Source of the DNA: Aldrovandia affinis
Taxonomy: Eukaryota > Chordata > Actinopteri > Notacanthiformes > Halosauridae
Assembly: GCA_029706075.1 (NCBI GenBank)
Contig: JAINUG010000049.1
Location: 868,001 to 932,000 of the forward strand
DNA length: 64,000 nt
Direction: 5' to 3'
A program made the position numbers and the translations under genes. The notes below the pieces were generated by a model that saw only the letters and a program-made list of their open reading frames with translations, had not been told where the DNA came from and made no database searches. The stretch's first letter is position 1. Each line of letters begins with the position of its first letter. Positions 18,531 through 31,368 of the stretch are shown here, piece after piece.

Positions 18531-21500
18531 ATGATCAGCGGAGTAAAACTAGAAAGTAACGAGGAATGGATGGCGTTTTACCAGGACGAGGTAAGGATGG
18601 TGCGTCGTGGGTCTGTCCTTCCCCATTTAATCATTTACTTCAATAAAACTAAATTGATCCAATAGTGTACTATTGGACAACTGATGAGTGCCAACTAACA
18701 ATGAGTTAATTCTCAAAAGTACTGTTCAACTAAGAATACATCCGTAAAATGGTCAAATATGTTTTATTTAGAAGTTATATTCCGGGATTTGAACATATAC
18801 TGGGGTCGTTTTTTTATGAGATCTAATTTTGTCATAATGGGTTTTTTTTATTTTAAATTTAATTCAGAGTTGTATCTAAGTTTCTAATTAACTAATTTCG
18901 CCAGCCTAAAAGTATTTAAAAAATATTTTAACACACCCTTTTAACGTTATATAACGTCATCACGGTGTATTAGGCCCATTTGTAAATTATGAATACTTTA
19001 TGATGAATTCGATCATTTAGAAGTTATTTTAAACATTTTCACATAGATAAGTTGAAGGGAAATTTGCATAATGGTTCTATGTTTTGCTGTATCAAAATTC
19101 ACTGCATATTTTATCCGTCATTTTTCAGGAAGGTTTTATTTAAATGAGATGTTAATACAATATGTTAAGACTATATAATAAATGGAGCATTTTTAATTGA
19201 AGTACATTGCAAAGTTACAAATAGTAATTAAACGAATTCAAGTTCAAAACTCTGGGAAACTCTCAGCTGAACACCTGTTATTTTGTTTTGCATAATAGTG
19301 TTTATACTTACAGCTTGATTCAGGTTGGTATCCAAGTATGTTAAATGTTAAATAGCCTACACATGATTATGTCAATTATTAAAAGAGGAACAACAAAACT
19401 GACCTATGTATGCAATGCAATATGATTAAAAAAAAAAAAGAAGAATAAGTAGGTATATTATTATTACTATTTTTATTTGTATAGTGTAGTTACGAATGTC
19501 CTAGCAGCACCAAACACAATTATAAGTTACCAAATAACATACATTTCTTCGATTTTGAATTTCGACAAGAATACCGCTCGACATTTTACGATTTTAGATT
19601 TAGTTAGAATGTTTTTTTACATTTTGCTAATTTATTAGCCATTTGGTATATGTACTTTTTAAATGTTATATTTTCCAGTGTTCATTCAGGTCTTTTTTAT
19701 TTTTGCCTTATTATAAAGAAACACAGTGAGACGAAAATGTATATCACATAATCATGGAGGTTTGCAGTAACTTATCTCTTCTTACAGGAAATGCAACATT
19801 TTATCCTATTTATTTTATCCTCACCTGAGGAAATGTTATTTTTGATTGTAAATGGGTTCGTGTTTGTCATTAAATTGCTACAGCATTTAACTTAAATAAA
19901 GTATTTTAAAATTGGGATAGTTAAACCATTAAGAATAAGAGCAACATAAATATTGTAGCTACAGCATCCACGAGGGGTTAGTCTTTATAATTGTGTTGTA
20001 ACCTAGAAATACAATGCTGAAAATATCTGACGATAACCCCATAATTTACATTTATTTAGTTAGTTACGCATTTTCATTGTACATTAGGATGCATTGTACA
20101 ATTTTGATTCAAGATGCTATAGCCACAATTTTAGAGGCGTTGCAGAAGAGAGGGCCTAGTATTATAGAAAGAGAAAATACTATCAATATATTGTCAAAGC
20201 GTTTATTTTATTTTATTTTATGTACTTTTGCAAACTCATTTTGTAGTAGCCTAGGCTAATAATCACTTTGCTCAAAATAAAAGCATGTTTTGTGTAGTAA
20301 TATCCGGCCCAGTTGATCAGTTTCTCTGTTTCAATGTGCCCGAGCGTCGGAATGTGATTGTCTGTGTGTGGTCTTGGTGAAGTTAATTGATTGACTCCTG
20401 GAATACGGTTTCTTTTCGGGTGTTTGGGGTAGCCTGGATATGACTGACAAACGACAAACGCGGGTTCATAATCACAGAGGCGTTTCTGAGTTAAGAAAAG
20501 AGATATCGGGGGAGTTCACAAGCCATAATTATAGCCGATGCCCTTTACACAACAAACCGCGGAGGACAGCGGCCGCGTCCTCTTGCCTCCTCTGTCGCTC
20601 TCTCTTTCATGGCACAGAAGAAGGCGGTCGGTGAGTGACTTAAAAGAGCCAAGTAACAAGGGCGAGAAGAATAGTAGCGAAGACAGGACAATGGGGTTAT
20701 AGGAAGCGACTGGGTGGGTGGCCCGAATAGATTTACATGGCGATATCTAGACAGACAGCTACGAGTTAATGAAATTAGGAGGAAGCCGATCAAAGGAGGT
20801 GTGCGCACAGGAATTTGTCCCAACTGCGGAAAATAGGCTGCAACACTGATGAATAATTATGGGGGAAAAAACGTATCTTGTAAGCATGATTAGGCATAGT
20901 AACCTTGGTCTACCACACGCCCACGTTTGACGATTTGCGCTTCCCAGGGGGCAAATTGTCACGCTTAGGCTCATTAAAATAGAATAACAACAATAACAGT
21001 CCGTTTCTTTGTGTACCTTCTGCTGTTTTAGGTCAAATAAAAACATAAAGAAATATACTATGTTCCCACCTTTAGGAGCGCTCAAAATCAACATTTTTTG
21101 TGCACAGTTAGGAAGAGCTTAATATAACTAAGGGAAATGACATTAAACATTTATAAAAAATAAACGATTGTAAGGGCATGAATAAAGTCAGTTACAGAGA
21201 GATTGATAATTATTGGTAAATGCTCAGTTCAAAACCGATTTTTGAATGTTCTGGATTCCTTCCTTAGTTGCTACAGGAGTTAGGGGAATACTTTAATTAC
21301 ATAAAAAACTTTACGAACCTCATCTTCCAAGTGTGCTTGTCTCTCATTGTGCTGTGATATAGCGTATAACCTACACATGTTGTCTGTCTCTGTAGGTGTA
21401 CCCTGGGGCCAATAACCTTCCCAGCAGCCTGAGCGGGTACCTTCCTTCTGGGGCCCCTTACCTGAGCGGTGGCCACACAGGTGCCGGGGTCCCCACAGGG

Positions 21501-22500
21501 GCCTCAGGGAGCCTCGGCGGCCCAGTGAACCACTTTGGGGTTCTGCCACCCCAGCTAGGATACAGCGGGGAAGGCAACGGAGGGCCGTATGGCTTCGAGG
21601 TCCCGGGGGATGAGCCCAAAGGAGGGTACCGACGGAACTTCAGCCACGCCAAGCCCCCGTACTCCTACATCTCCCTCATCAGCATGGCCATCCAGCAGGC
21701 GCCTGCCAAGAGGCTGACGCTCAACGAGATCTACCAGTGGATCCGCCAGCTCTTCCCCTACTACCGGCAGAACCAGCAGCGCTGGCAGAACTCCATCCGC
21801 CACTCGCTGTCCTTCAACGACTGCTTCATCCGCGTGCCACGCTCGCCGGACTCGCCGGGCAAGGGCTCCTATTGGGCCCTGCACCCGGACTCCGGCAACA
21901 TGTTCGAGAACGGCTGCTACATGCGTCGCCAGAAGCGCTTCCGCTGCCCCAGGACCGGCGAGCGGAAGGGCCAGAAAGAGGAGAAGAAGCGGTGACGCCG
22001 GCGAAGCGGCCTCTGTCCCATCCAGCTCCCCCCGCGACTCCCCGCGGCCACAGCCACCGCTGAGCGCCCCCAGCCCCCGCTTACCTACGTCTCCCTCTCC
22101 CCCGCTCCACTTCCACCACCACCCTCTCTCCCCGCCGTCCCTCCCCGCTTCATCCGGTCAGCGCCCTCTCTGCATATCTCCCCCAAGCATCCCTCCCGCT
22201 CCCCTATCCAGCCACAGCTCTCAGCCCCCCTCCATCCTTCAGCACCACTCTCTGTCCCTGGACCCCTGCATGCGCACCGAACCCCTCAATCACCACCCCT
22301 TCTCCATCTCCCAGCTCATGGGTGTGGAGCGAGGGGACCTGCTGCCCTATGAGTCCTCCATGGGATTCTCCAACTATTACGGCCCGGCCTCATCCCATCA
22401 CCATCATCATCACCCCGCCCCTCGGGAAGGGGCACCTTTTGGAGGGGACTCCATGTACTACCCCGGCATGTGCTCTGTGCCCATACTGAGCTCTTCGTGA
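18531..22500 (+). CDS. foxa: FoxA-class forkhead transcription factor with a frame break
   Basis: FoxA proteins are nuclear pioneer factors of endoderm, notochord and floor plate. Exon 1 (18531-18590) encodes [20 protein letters not shown] and ends in the donor GTAAGG; this is the short FoxA-type first exon. Exon 2 starts at 21396 after tctctgtag. The winged helix spans about residues 104-203 from [11 protein letters not shown] through [16 protein letters not shown] to CYMRRQKRF, typical of FoxA. The frame stops at TGA 21993-21995. A different frame, open from before 21961 to TAA-less TGA 22498-22500, carries [11 protein letters not shown] and the FoxA C-terminal motif ending [15 protein letters not shown]. 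The two parts belong to one protein, so either the sequence has an indel near 21960-21995 or an 82-nt intron (21992-22073) is removed. Divergence from FoxA1-3 ([16 protein letters not shown]) points to the foxa/foxa4 type; that paralogue call is tentative. Confidence 0.85.
18591..21395 (+). other. FoxA intron 1
   Basis: The intron is 2.8 kb and very AT-rich up to about 20.3 kb, then GC-mixed at 20330-20960. The mixed part contains a TCF/LEF-like gatcaaagg (20787-20795) and could hold an enhancer. No exon is seen. Confidence 0.4.
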
Positions 22501-23860
22501 GGAGAGAGTGAAAAAGTGAGGGGAACATTGAGAGACAGAGAGTGTGTGGGTCTGTGTGTGTGTAAGAGAGAAACATTGAGTGTGTGTGTGTGTGTGCATG
22601 CGTTTGTGCAAGAGGAGACAGCGAAAGAGAGAAGAGAGAGAGAGAGAGAGACGCACCACCTCAGATGATTTGACCAGGCAAACTAACTCTATTCTGAACT
22701 CTATTCTGAACTAAAAAATGGGAGCAAAATAGATTTTTCAGACAGAGAAGACAATGCCGGAAAAATTAGCACAAGCTATTTTACACCTTCTGTGTATGTA
22801 ATTTAAAGCTATATAAAACCTGTCAGAATGTACTTGTGATATTTTAAAGGAACACAATTTATGCCCTGTGCCACAAAAAATACTGGTGCTTTGGAAGTCG
22901 AGTTTGACAAAACGCGGGTCAAAATGACTAACATTAAGCATTCAGAGTAGATATATTGGCACGGGGTGACATGGAAACGGAGGTTTATACCATACCTGGA
23001 TTCACTAGGGAAGTTCTTTCCTTGCACTGTTCTAAAGAGAAGAGTTGACATATGTATATAAATGTAAACAGCAATTATCTATCTTTTTTTTAATTGAAAA
23101 TTATTTCATTATTTGTTATATTCACTATATATATATTAATGTTCGTTGTCTATCTTGAATTGTTCATTTGCATATGTTTAGGACATCTTAAATGTAGAGG
23201 GATCCACGATAATGTCAACTTTAATGCTGAATTGGATTTGCAGTTTGCGGACCCGGATTGTAGTGCCATGGACAGCATCGATGCAGAGATGTCCTGTTGC
23301 TTTTTGTGCCCCAGAAAGACAGAACAGTCAATTCTGTTCAGTTCAGTGCCATCTACATGGGTGCATTTATATATGGCCATTTTGCCCATTTGTGGCTTAG
23401 TTATGGAACAAATACAATTATACATTAATTCAACTTTTCCTGTCTAACATGTCTTGCAGCAATATACATTGCATTTCTGTTGGTTTGACTTGGAATTATT
23501 TAGCAATCTGTTCTTTGTTTTCTGTCTAAAGAAAAGGAACACAAAGTATCTGATAGTTATCAACAGCAAGTTCAGATTTAGACTTGTATTATGTTTTGGG
23601 GGCATAAATTAATCGTCTTATAGATATAACCCCATTGGAATGAGTTGTTAAGACTCAGAGATAGGTTTACGGCTTCCTATGAGAAGCGACGCCCGATGTT
23701 GTGGGTTGTGTTTATGACCGAGGACGTTGAAAACATTGCTGAACTCTGTGTTCATACAGAACTTGGTTTGGTTTTACACATCACTAATCAAAGGTACTGT
23801 ATCCATATGTCCTGGCATACACGTCTTGAAACAAGATAAATAAAAAATAAAAAATAAAAC
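22501..23860 (+). other. FoxA 3' UTR with poly(A) signals
   Basis: After the stop come a (GT)n run (22576-22597) and an AG-rich run (22625-22650). AATAAA repeats start at 23839 (aaataaaaaataaaaaataa), the first strong poly(A) cluster. This suggests a 3' UTR of about 1.35 kb. Confidence 0.5.
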
Positions 23861-26144
23861 CAAACAATTTGAAAGTGTCATTTGTTGCTCTGGATGTATT
23901 TGCAATTGAAAAACCACACACATTTACACAAAAGGGGGGTGGGGGGGGTGAAGAATTCTTCATGGGATTTTGCCAAACTAGTAACGACAAACTGTCTTTG
24001 AAAGGGGGCGGCGAGTTGTTGTCGGGAATCAGCCGCTATTTTACGTCAACATTCTTCAGATACCTCAGGAGTCAGAGCTGTGTACACGGGAATCAAGCCC
24101 TCTGTCCAAACAGAGCCATTGTCTTCCCACATTGTCACTTTTTCCCCTCTTGACACTATATTACCCTGGATCCATACCTTACATTCCTCCTATAGACAAG
24201 TGCTTACGTACCCGGCCTGAGCTGGGCGGCCATCGTTAAGTAGGTTTTAGCCCATCTCAGTCATAGAAAGGAATATAATTGACAAAATAGAGTAGAGCAG
24301 AATGGAATGCTTTATTGTTTCCGAAGGGGACATTGTCCTCCATTATTTGCTATAATATAAGGCAATGGTTTTACACAGACTAATACTGTACGCTATACAA
24401 TATAGCATTAGAAGAAAGCATCACAACTACACTTAACGATTAACAAACAGACAATGCTCACTCATTAAGACAGCATGGTGGTCAATTGAAAAAAAAAATT
24501 AAAGTCACCAAACTATGATCATGGAATTGGCTTTCTTGATAAGCAATTGAATGTTAAATCTCTGCTGCCTGGTCATTTCAGTTCACAGCTTTTGGGCACT
24601 GGGTTCTGGAGCAGTTTTCATTTATTTCAAGCTTAAGGAAATGAAAAAGGTGCTACAAGCAATGATTCTTAACACTGTTTTGTTTTTCTCCCAATTTATG
24701 GTCAATTGTCTACGCGGGAAGACTGAACGCCGTTCTAAGACTCCCATTATCTTATAAAAAATGGAACTAGGTAACCCCTTTCACAGGAATTGTGGTCATG
24801 TGCGCTATTGATCAACTATGAATGATACAGTAGCGGGGAGAAATGCTGGGGCTCAGGGTCCGGGTCGGTGTTGAAGTGGTCAGCAGAGAGCAGAGGCCTG
24901 CAAGGTTAAGGCATAATGGTGTCCGGGATGGTAGTGGCGGTGGTGGTGGGGGGGAAGAGGTTATACACAAGGTCCTGACCCCCCAACCTTAATCTCCTTC
25001 TGAACCCCTCATTGTCCGGCAGGGCCTGTAGACAATAGGATGACACTGGGTATAATGACAGACCCCCCACCCCTTCAACACTGTCCTCATAAATGGGGAT
25101 ACAGGGACACACACAGAGTTCTAAGCAGGGTGCCCGAGTTGGCTTTGGGTGACGAGTTGTAAAGAGCTACGTATAATGAGATCATAGCCCTCTCAGCCCG
25201 CCTCCTGCAGTTCCTCTCGCGAGCCTCTCGTTTTGTTCTCACTGAGCTCTCCATCGATACATTTTAATCCTGCGTGGAAACATTACAATTGTTATGAAAA
25301 ATAATAACACATTTACATTTACACATTTTCTCCAGCAGAGGAGCTGGAGTTAACGTTGGTCGCTTTAGTATGCATCTCAATGGTCAGTCCAACAGTTCTT
25401 ATCAAAATGTATCTCAGCTTGAAATGCCATTAAACAGGTGCTGGCCCTCACTTTATAAAGGTACTGTTTGTAATATTTTTACATCATTAAGGAAATGGCA
25501 ACAGTATCTTAAAGATAATAATAATAATAATAACAATACGTTTAATTTGAAGCGCCTTTCTAGGAACCCAAGGACGCTGTACAGTATAACAAGAGTAAGT
25601 AAAACAATACAAAATAAAACAATCAGGCATTTATTGCTGTTTGTCTTGCTTTTGCCACTCCTGTACTGAAAAATGACTTCTTCTGAAAATAAATATTACC
25701 AAGAAAGAGCACCTCCTATTTGTTGATTCACTCTTCATTGATCTGATATCAAGCAATTGGCCCAAGATAAATCTATGCTCATTTTTATGCAGTTGGGCCC
25801 GCCCATTGTTATGTCCATTTGAAATAAAATGAAAAGAATGTGAATGATGTTACGTAAGGAAATGATGCAATGAATCTGCAGGGTTAAGGGTTAAGGCCAG
25901 TGTGCTTTACGATCGGACTGATTCGTTCTGTCGCAGCTCAGTTTGGCAGTTTGGACAGAGGAAGTGAGTTAAGGAGGATTGACGAGTGGCTTCTGATTGA
26001 ACTGTCAGGCAGGACTCTCAGATCAGGAGCTGACGATCATTAACTCATCACCTCCCACCTGGGCCAACGAAGAAGCAAGGGCCAATGGAGGAAGACTAGG
26101 TGGTCAAATAGAAGGACGGAAGAAATCAGATCATTCTTCTCTCA

Positions 26145-26145
<1 letters not shown>

Positions 26146-26184
<39 letters not shown>
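26146..26184 (+). repeat. (AC)n microsatellite
   Basis: About 19 uninterrupted AC units followed by accaagtcc and a short (CATC)n run. Confidence 0.95.
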
Positions 26185-26186
<2 letters not shown>

Positions 26187-26194
26187 AAGTCCAA

Positions 26195-26285
26195 AATCCA
26201 TCCATCCATCCATTGTCCCAAATATTTGGTCATTTATTGTCGGGCGAGAGGAAATACCCTAACAATCCATCGCAGGGCCAAGTCA
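26195..26285 (+). repeat. (CATC)n plus LINE-like 3' fragment
   Basis: ccatccatccatccattgtc is followed by gtcgggcgagagg and aatccatcgcagggccaa, a block order familiar from the 3' ends of fish L2/Rex-type retroposons. Family not certain. Confidence 0.45.
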
Positions 26286-27261
26286 AAATTTATTAGAAAT
26301 TACGCTTCAAAATTAATATATTCTATATTTTTATTTTATTTAGCCAATCGAAAAGTGCCATTGAGATTGACATCTTTTTTTTCAAGTGAAACCTGGCCAA
26401 GAATATACTTCAGCCAAAGAAATAGCCTCTTGTTACGTAATCTGGGTCCAAATGGTTTTTATTTTCCTGTAATGGCATGTCTGGTTGTCTGCTGAGTATT
26501 TAACAACCAAGAAGGTATCACCCAAGTTCATGTGCAGTGCGTATATTGCACAGATGTGGCAGAGAAACATGGATCTTCACATCTTCCGATTCCAGCATTT
26601 TGATCTCTTCCAATACCATCAGGGCATTCTGCACCATCAAAGCAGTATCGCCTTTGATAAAAAAAAAAAAACAAATGTGTGCAAAAAGGCAAAAAATTAC
26701 TCTCAAAAAATTGAAAAAACAGCAACTGAAATCTAAAGGTCCATTTCCTCTCTGTGCCTTTAAGATGGACCTAAATTCAAGGCCCATCGCTGTGAGGGGA
26801 GGTGGGAGAAGGGCAAAAGGCAATTTAGATCCACAGGAGCAGAATTATAGATATTTTTTTATCAGAGTGGCAGTGAAATGGCACAGGGGCCCAACACATC
26901 AAAAAGGAAGCTCAATTTGTTTCCTGGAGATAAAAGCGGTCTTGGTGGAACCAAAAAAAAAACGTCCCCTTCTTCAGCCCCCCAGTTGATCTTAATGGCA
27001 ACATCGCTGTCCTCTCCTTACGATCAGTTTGTCTTCCTCTCTGTGTGCTCCTTTCTGTAAGCTCTTTCTTCCTGATGCTCTCTTCATCCCTTGTACTTGG
27101 AATTCCAAATCTTTCCCTCTGTTTCCCGGTTCAGGCTACCAAAAATCAAAACAAACAGATATAAGCACTCATTCATTCCCTCAGCCATCAACCTACTCGA
27201 CTGTCAAGACAAATTTTACTCATTTACAAATTGTACCTTTGCACTTATTTTATGCATTATT

Positions 27262-27345
27262 TATTTATTTATTATGTGTTTATGTATGAATGTATGAATG
27301 TATGTAAGTATGTATGTGTGTATGTATGTATGCATGCATGCATGT
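27262..27345 (+). repeat. (TATG/TGCA)n microsatellite
   Basis: Tetranucleotide steps of tatg/atgt with a few variants, ending gcatgcatgcatg. Confidence 0.9.
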
Positions 27346-29879
27346 CTTTTTTGTGTATACCATGTTGTATTGTGTGATTTTAGTAGCTTGTTGAAACAAA
27401 TTTCCCTTGTGGAAATTAAAAGAGACTACTACTCTTCTAGCATTGAACTGCATGGCACTGTGTCCAACTTTCTGTTTATTCCTCACATATATTTCCTTTA
27501 TTTAATTCACAAATTGTAACAACTCATTTATTTTTAAAACAATAGGGAACATTAATCAATGAAAACATTTAGGCTTATGACATGTACCATTGTTGTACCA
27601 TTGTTGTCTCATATAGGAAAAATAACAGACTGAATATGCAGGCATGCTGAACATTCACAGTTTGTTTGTGTGAAATGATGTTACAGTCTCATTAATATAG
27701 TCCAGAAATTTGTTCATGGTTAACTACCGGTATTTACTAGCTTGCAATCCTTCCTTAAAAGGATGACAGGGATATATTTGTGCATGTGAGCATCTCTGTC
27801 TCTATGAAATAGTTTGCCTGCATATGCATTTGTGAGCAATGTGTGTATGTGACCGTACACACCGTAAACACATTTGTGTGCGCACAATGCATGTGCGTAT
27901 CTGGGTCTGCGCACGCGTGTGTGTGCGTGTGTGTCCATGTGTGTGTCCCAGGGAGCGGTGAGGAGGGGGGCAGGAATCTCTGTGGCTTGGCCTGTGACAT
28001 CAATCAGACAGCTGTGACAGAGTAAAGGAGAGGAGAGGGAGCCAGGAGACAGGGAGGGGGAGGAGGGGGGGGTGCGTTGGTGGGGTGATTTGGGGGGGGG
28101 GCACAGGCAGCTTTTGTATCAGCAGCATGGAGCAGCACTGGGGGCTTTGTGAAGTTCTGAATGGGGAACAATGGTGGGTGATAGCTTACACTGGACAGTC
28201 ACACAGGGCTGGGTCTCTGTCCACCCGTCTGTACGTCTGTCTGTGTGCCACCCTGTCTGTCCTTCTGCCTGCTGGGTCACCATGTGACAGATGCTGCGTT
28301 GCCGAGCCGTAGCGAGCACCAGTGGGAGACAGTCTGTTAAATACCGGCCATATTCCTGCGGATGGAGCTCCAACCTGCAGGTCAAACAGTGCATTCACTG
28401 CTATACTACTTTTCTGTTGCTCAATAGGACACAATTACCATTTGATCAGCGGAATCTTACAAATGGACACATCTAAGGCGTTATTGCACCCTTCGCATGT
28501 GTCAGGGATAAAATACAGAAAATAAAGTGAGAACACTGTATCCCATACACCATGGCCCATATAACTGAGTATAATACTGCCCCCTCTGTTTTTCCGAAAC
28601 AAGCTGCCCCTTTTGTCACAATGCCACGTGATCTTAGCTAGCAACCGATATACATATTGTGTACACTTCTACACTGACATTGGGCCTGAGAGGTTCTTGT
28701 GACCGAGAGGACTGGGGGATACAATACTTCACTTAAAGTTCATACGAACACTCTGTGCTTGGTGCATGCTAACAGTGTTTTATTGAAGAGGGAAAGGACA
28801 CTGACAAAGTAGTTACAGAGGTTACTCTGTAGGCCGATCTTGCTTGAAACTTAAAACAGATTGAAGAAATGGTGTTATCATCCAATAGTAATTTTTAAGC
28901 CATCTGTAAGTTAACTTTTCACACCTGAGGAACAGTTTTAGGCCATAAAGTCTGGAAGCTATTCTGATTTAACTCCCTTTTATTTATTCTCTCTGCCCCC
29001 CCACCCCCACCCCTTAGAGCATAGAAAGAACTTGCTTGTGGTTTAATAAAGCAGGTGATTTGGCCAATGTGGGTAAGACAATTTGGAACAATTAACAAAA
29101 TACCTTTGAGCTTTCAAGGACTTGAGACCCCCTTAGCCGCGGCCACTTTCTGCATTAATCAATAACACGGTGTGTGTTCTTCACCTACAGAATGAGTGAT
29201 GAGGGGGACGCTGCCAGTCTTATCTGCGGCCCCGAGGAAGACTAGGGTTCAGGACAACTGGCCTGCCACCTCTGTGGCCTTTTGTCTCATGTGGCCAAGT
29301 GCAGGCCGGTGCTGCCTGGCGATTGGTCTCATGGAAGCTCCCAGCAGCCATCGGGGAGGGGGGGCACGGTTGCCGTGGCAGTGGTGGAGCAGGCCTTGTT
29401 TACACAGTGGCCCGGTTTATTGTCGGCTTGCGCCTGCGTCTCCGTCAGTGTCCGTCTGTCTCCTTTGACAAGGGCTAGGGTAAATAGGCCTGTTCAAATA
29501 CACATCACTCAGGGTCCACGACAACTCCCCCACCTCACCCAAGCACCCCCCTGCGCCAACGCCCCAGCTCAAATCTTCCAAAATGGCCTCACCATTTCAG
29601 AATGATGCTATTAAAAGGAAGTGGTCACCACGTTATAGCCGTAGTCTGTTTTTGAAAGATTGTTTTTATTTGCTTCCTACATTTCTGTGCAACCAATGGC
29701 GCCACCTCATTATCTTTTGTGTCCGTTTTGGGCGTCTGTGCGAAATTTTAAACTAACAAATTTAATTACGAAGCCAATCGCTTTAAAGTCACAGCATTCT
29801 GCCAAAACACTTACACATAATCATCTCATACACTAACATCTTTCTACATGTCCTGTAGGTTTCATAGCAGATTCATTCA

Positions 29880-29955
29880 ATCGCTTGACTGAATTTCAGT
29901 TTTATGTTTTTATGAATGTGATGGACAATAAAGTTTTCTAATCTAATCTAATCTT
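29880..29955 (+). repeat. LINE 3' tail with (TCTAA)n end
   Basis: gatggacaataaagttttct followed by repeated aatcta units is a common L2/L1-like 3' terminus in fish. Only the tail is present. Confidence 0.5.
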
Positions 29956-30051
29956 GACCTGCATTTAGGTTACTATGCTCTTACTTCAATCCCCTATTTT
30001 ACAACCCGTGTCCTCGGTTGACTGCCTACATACATCGATACAACATAACAT

Positions 30052-30205
30052 CACATATGCCATTTAGCAAACGCTTTTATCCAAAGCAACTTACAGTAGT
30101 GAATGCATACATTTTTCAGTATATGTGGTCCCAATGGGAATCGAACCCACAACATAAGCGTTGTGCTCTACCTACTGAGCCACACAGAACCACATCCAGA
30201 TTCTC
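30052..30205 (-). repeat. tRNA-derived SINE
   Basis: Read on the minus strand it gives tgtggctcagtaggtagagc, then ttgtgggttcgattccca (B box), then tgcattcactactgtaagtt and tttggataaaagcgtttgct. It is the same family as 4768-4912 and better preserved. Confidence 0.85.
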
Positions 30206-31368
30206 TAGATCTCATCTAGATTCTCTGTTCTAGCGTTAGTCCCTCTATCTGTTTCAGATATTTCTCCTTTTCTACCCTGCTTTCTCTCTACTGCTTGTGG
30301 CTGTCGACCCTCATTTCTGCATTAGACACGGCATTCTATATGATTTACAGCTCTAGGGTGGCATTATGAATTTATGCACAGATTGAGAGGGGGCATCTAA
30401 TTAAATAATAATAATAATAAAATGTCCTACCTACTGGGCTTGCATGCATATGTTTGACTGTCGCTTTCAAAAGGACGCATCCAATCCAGTAATTCTGCAT
30501 TTACTGTCACCCCCCACTGTCCTCTTACCTTTCCCCACCCCTCCCTCCTTTGTCCTCCTCCTCTATCCTCATGTCGGCCTGCCCACCTGTATTTGCACAG
30601 CGAGCGGGTTGTCTATGGCTCTTACAGGATAGTGAGATAAGCCACAAGCAAATAACAAAAAAAAGAGATACCCCAACCCCATTGTGTTCCGTTTCTTTCA
30701 TCCCTTTACAATTTAACCTCCATCCTCCATCACCGCAGATGCAGATGCAGATCACACACCTGACCACCCCACCCTGACCCCCCCATCCCAAAACTACTCA
30801 GCTTCTATCCAAACAATAGCAGTCCGGTTCTCTTTTTTAGGTCAACTGGACATATTTACAGGATGGTGAAAACCTTTTAGATGTTTTGGGGTATCTAATT
30901 ATTAAAATCATCAGGTAACAGTTTACCAATTAATGAACACTTATATGTACACTAAGGGTTCATTACTACATACATTGGTACCCTTTATATGTACTACGTT
31001 ATCTAAACATTTTAAACATTTGTTGTGGTGTTAATCCTAGCCTTTAAATGTAGGCATTCCTCACCCCTTAAAAATGACAGAAGGACAGACACTGCAAACC
31101 AAGTGGACTAAAGGTTTACAGAATTGGTGTGGATGTTTGATGAGCATTCACAAATGGTATAAGTGGTGTCTGATTTAGGATGGCCAAAGTCACACAAAAC
31201 AACTCATAATATCATAATAATATAATAAATATGATAACATGCACAAATGTTACAAAAAGCAACATCAATGTGTGTGGTGCATCATCCAGTAGGTGTAATG
31301 TAATTATTCAATGCTAAAACTCACATTTCCTCCCTCCTTTGGCATGTACATGTATTGTATTATCTCTG

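Larger units (their letters stand above)
23861..31313. other. Intergenic region between the FoxA gene and the kiz-like gene
   Basis: No gene is supported. It holds microsatellites ((AAT)n at 25518, (AC)n at 26146, (TATG)n at 27262, GT-rich at 27838-27945), a fish LINE-like remnant at 26195-26285, a LINE tail at 29880-29955 and one SINE. Short coding-looking frames at 28085-28400 and 29160-29500 have no family I recognise. Confidence 0.4.

Noticed and set aside
23258-23278. RE1/NRSE-like site near gccatggacagc
   Set aside because: Only the right half fits well; the left half has four mismatches, within chance for 64 kb.
29160-29500. Possible exon starting MSDEGDAASL and a CHLCGLLSH-like scrap
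   Set aside because: The frame meets a stop after 17 codons, the zinc-finger-like piece lacks a His pair, and no partner exon is seen.
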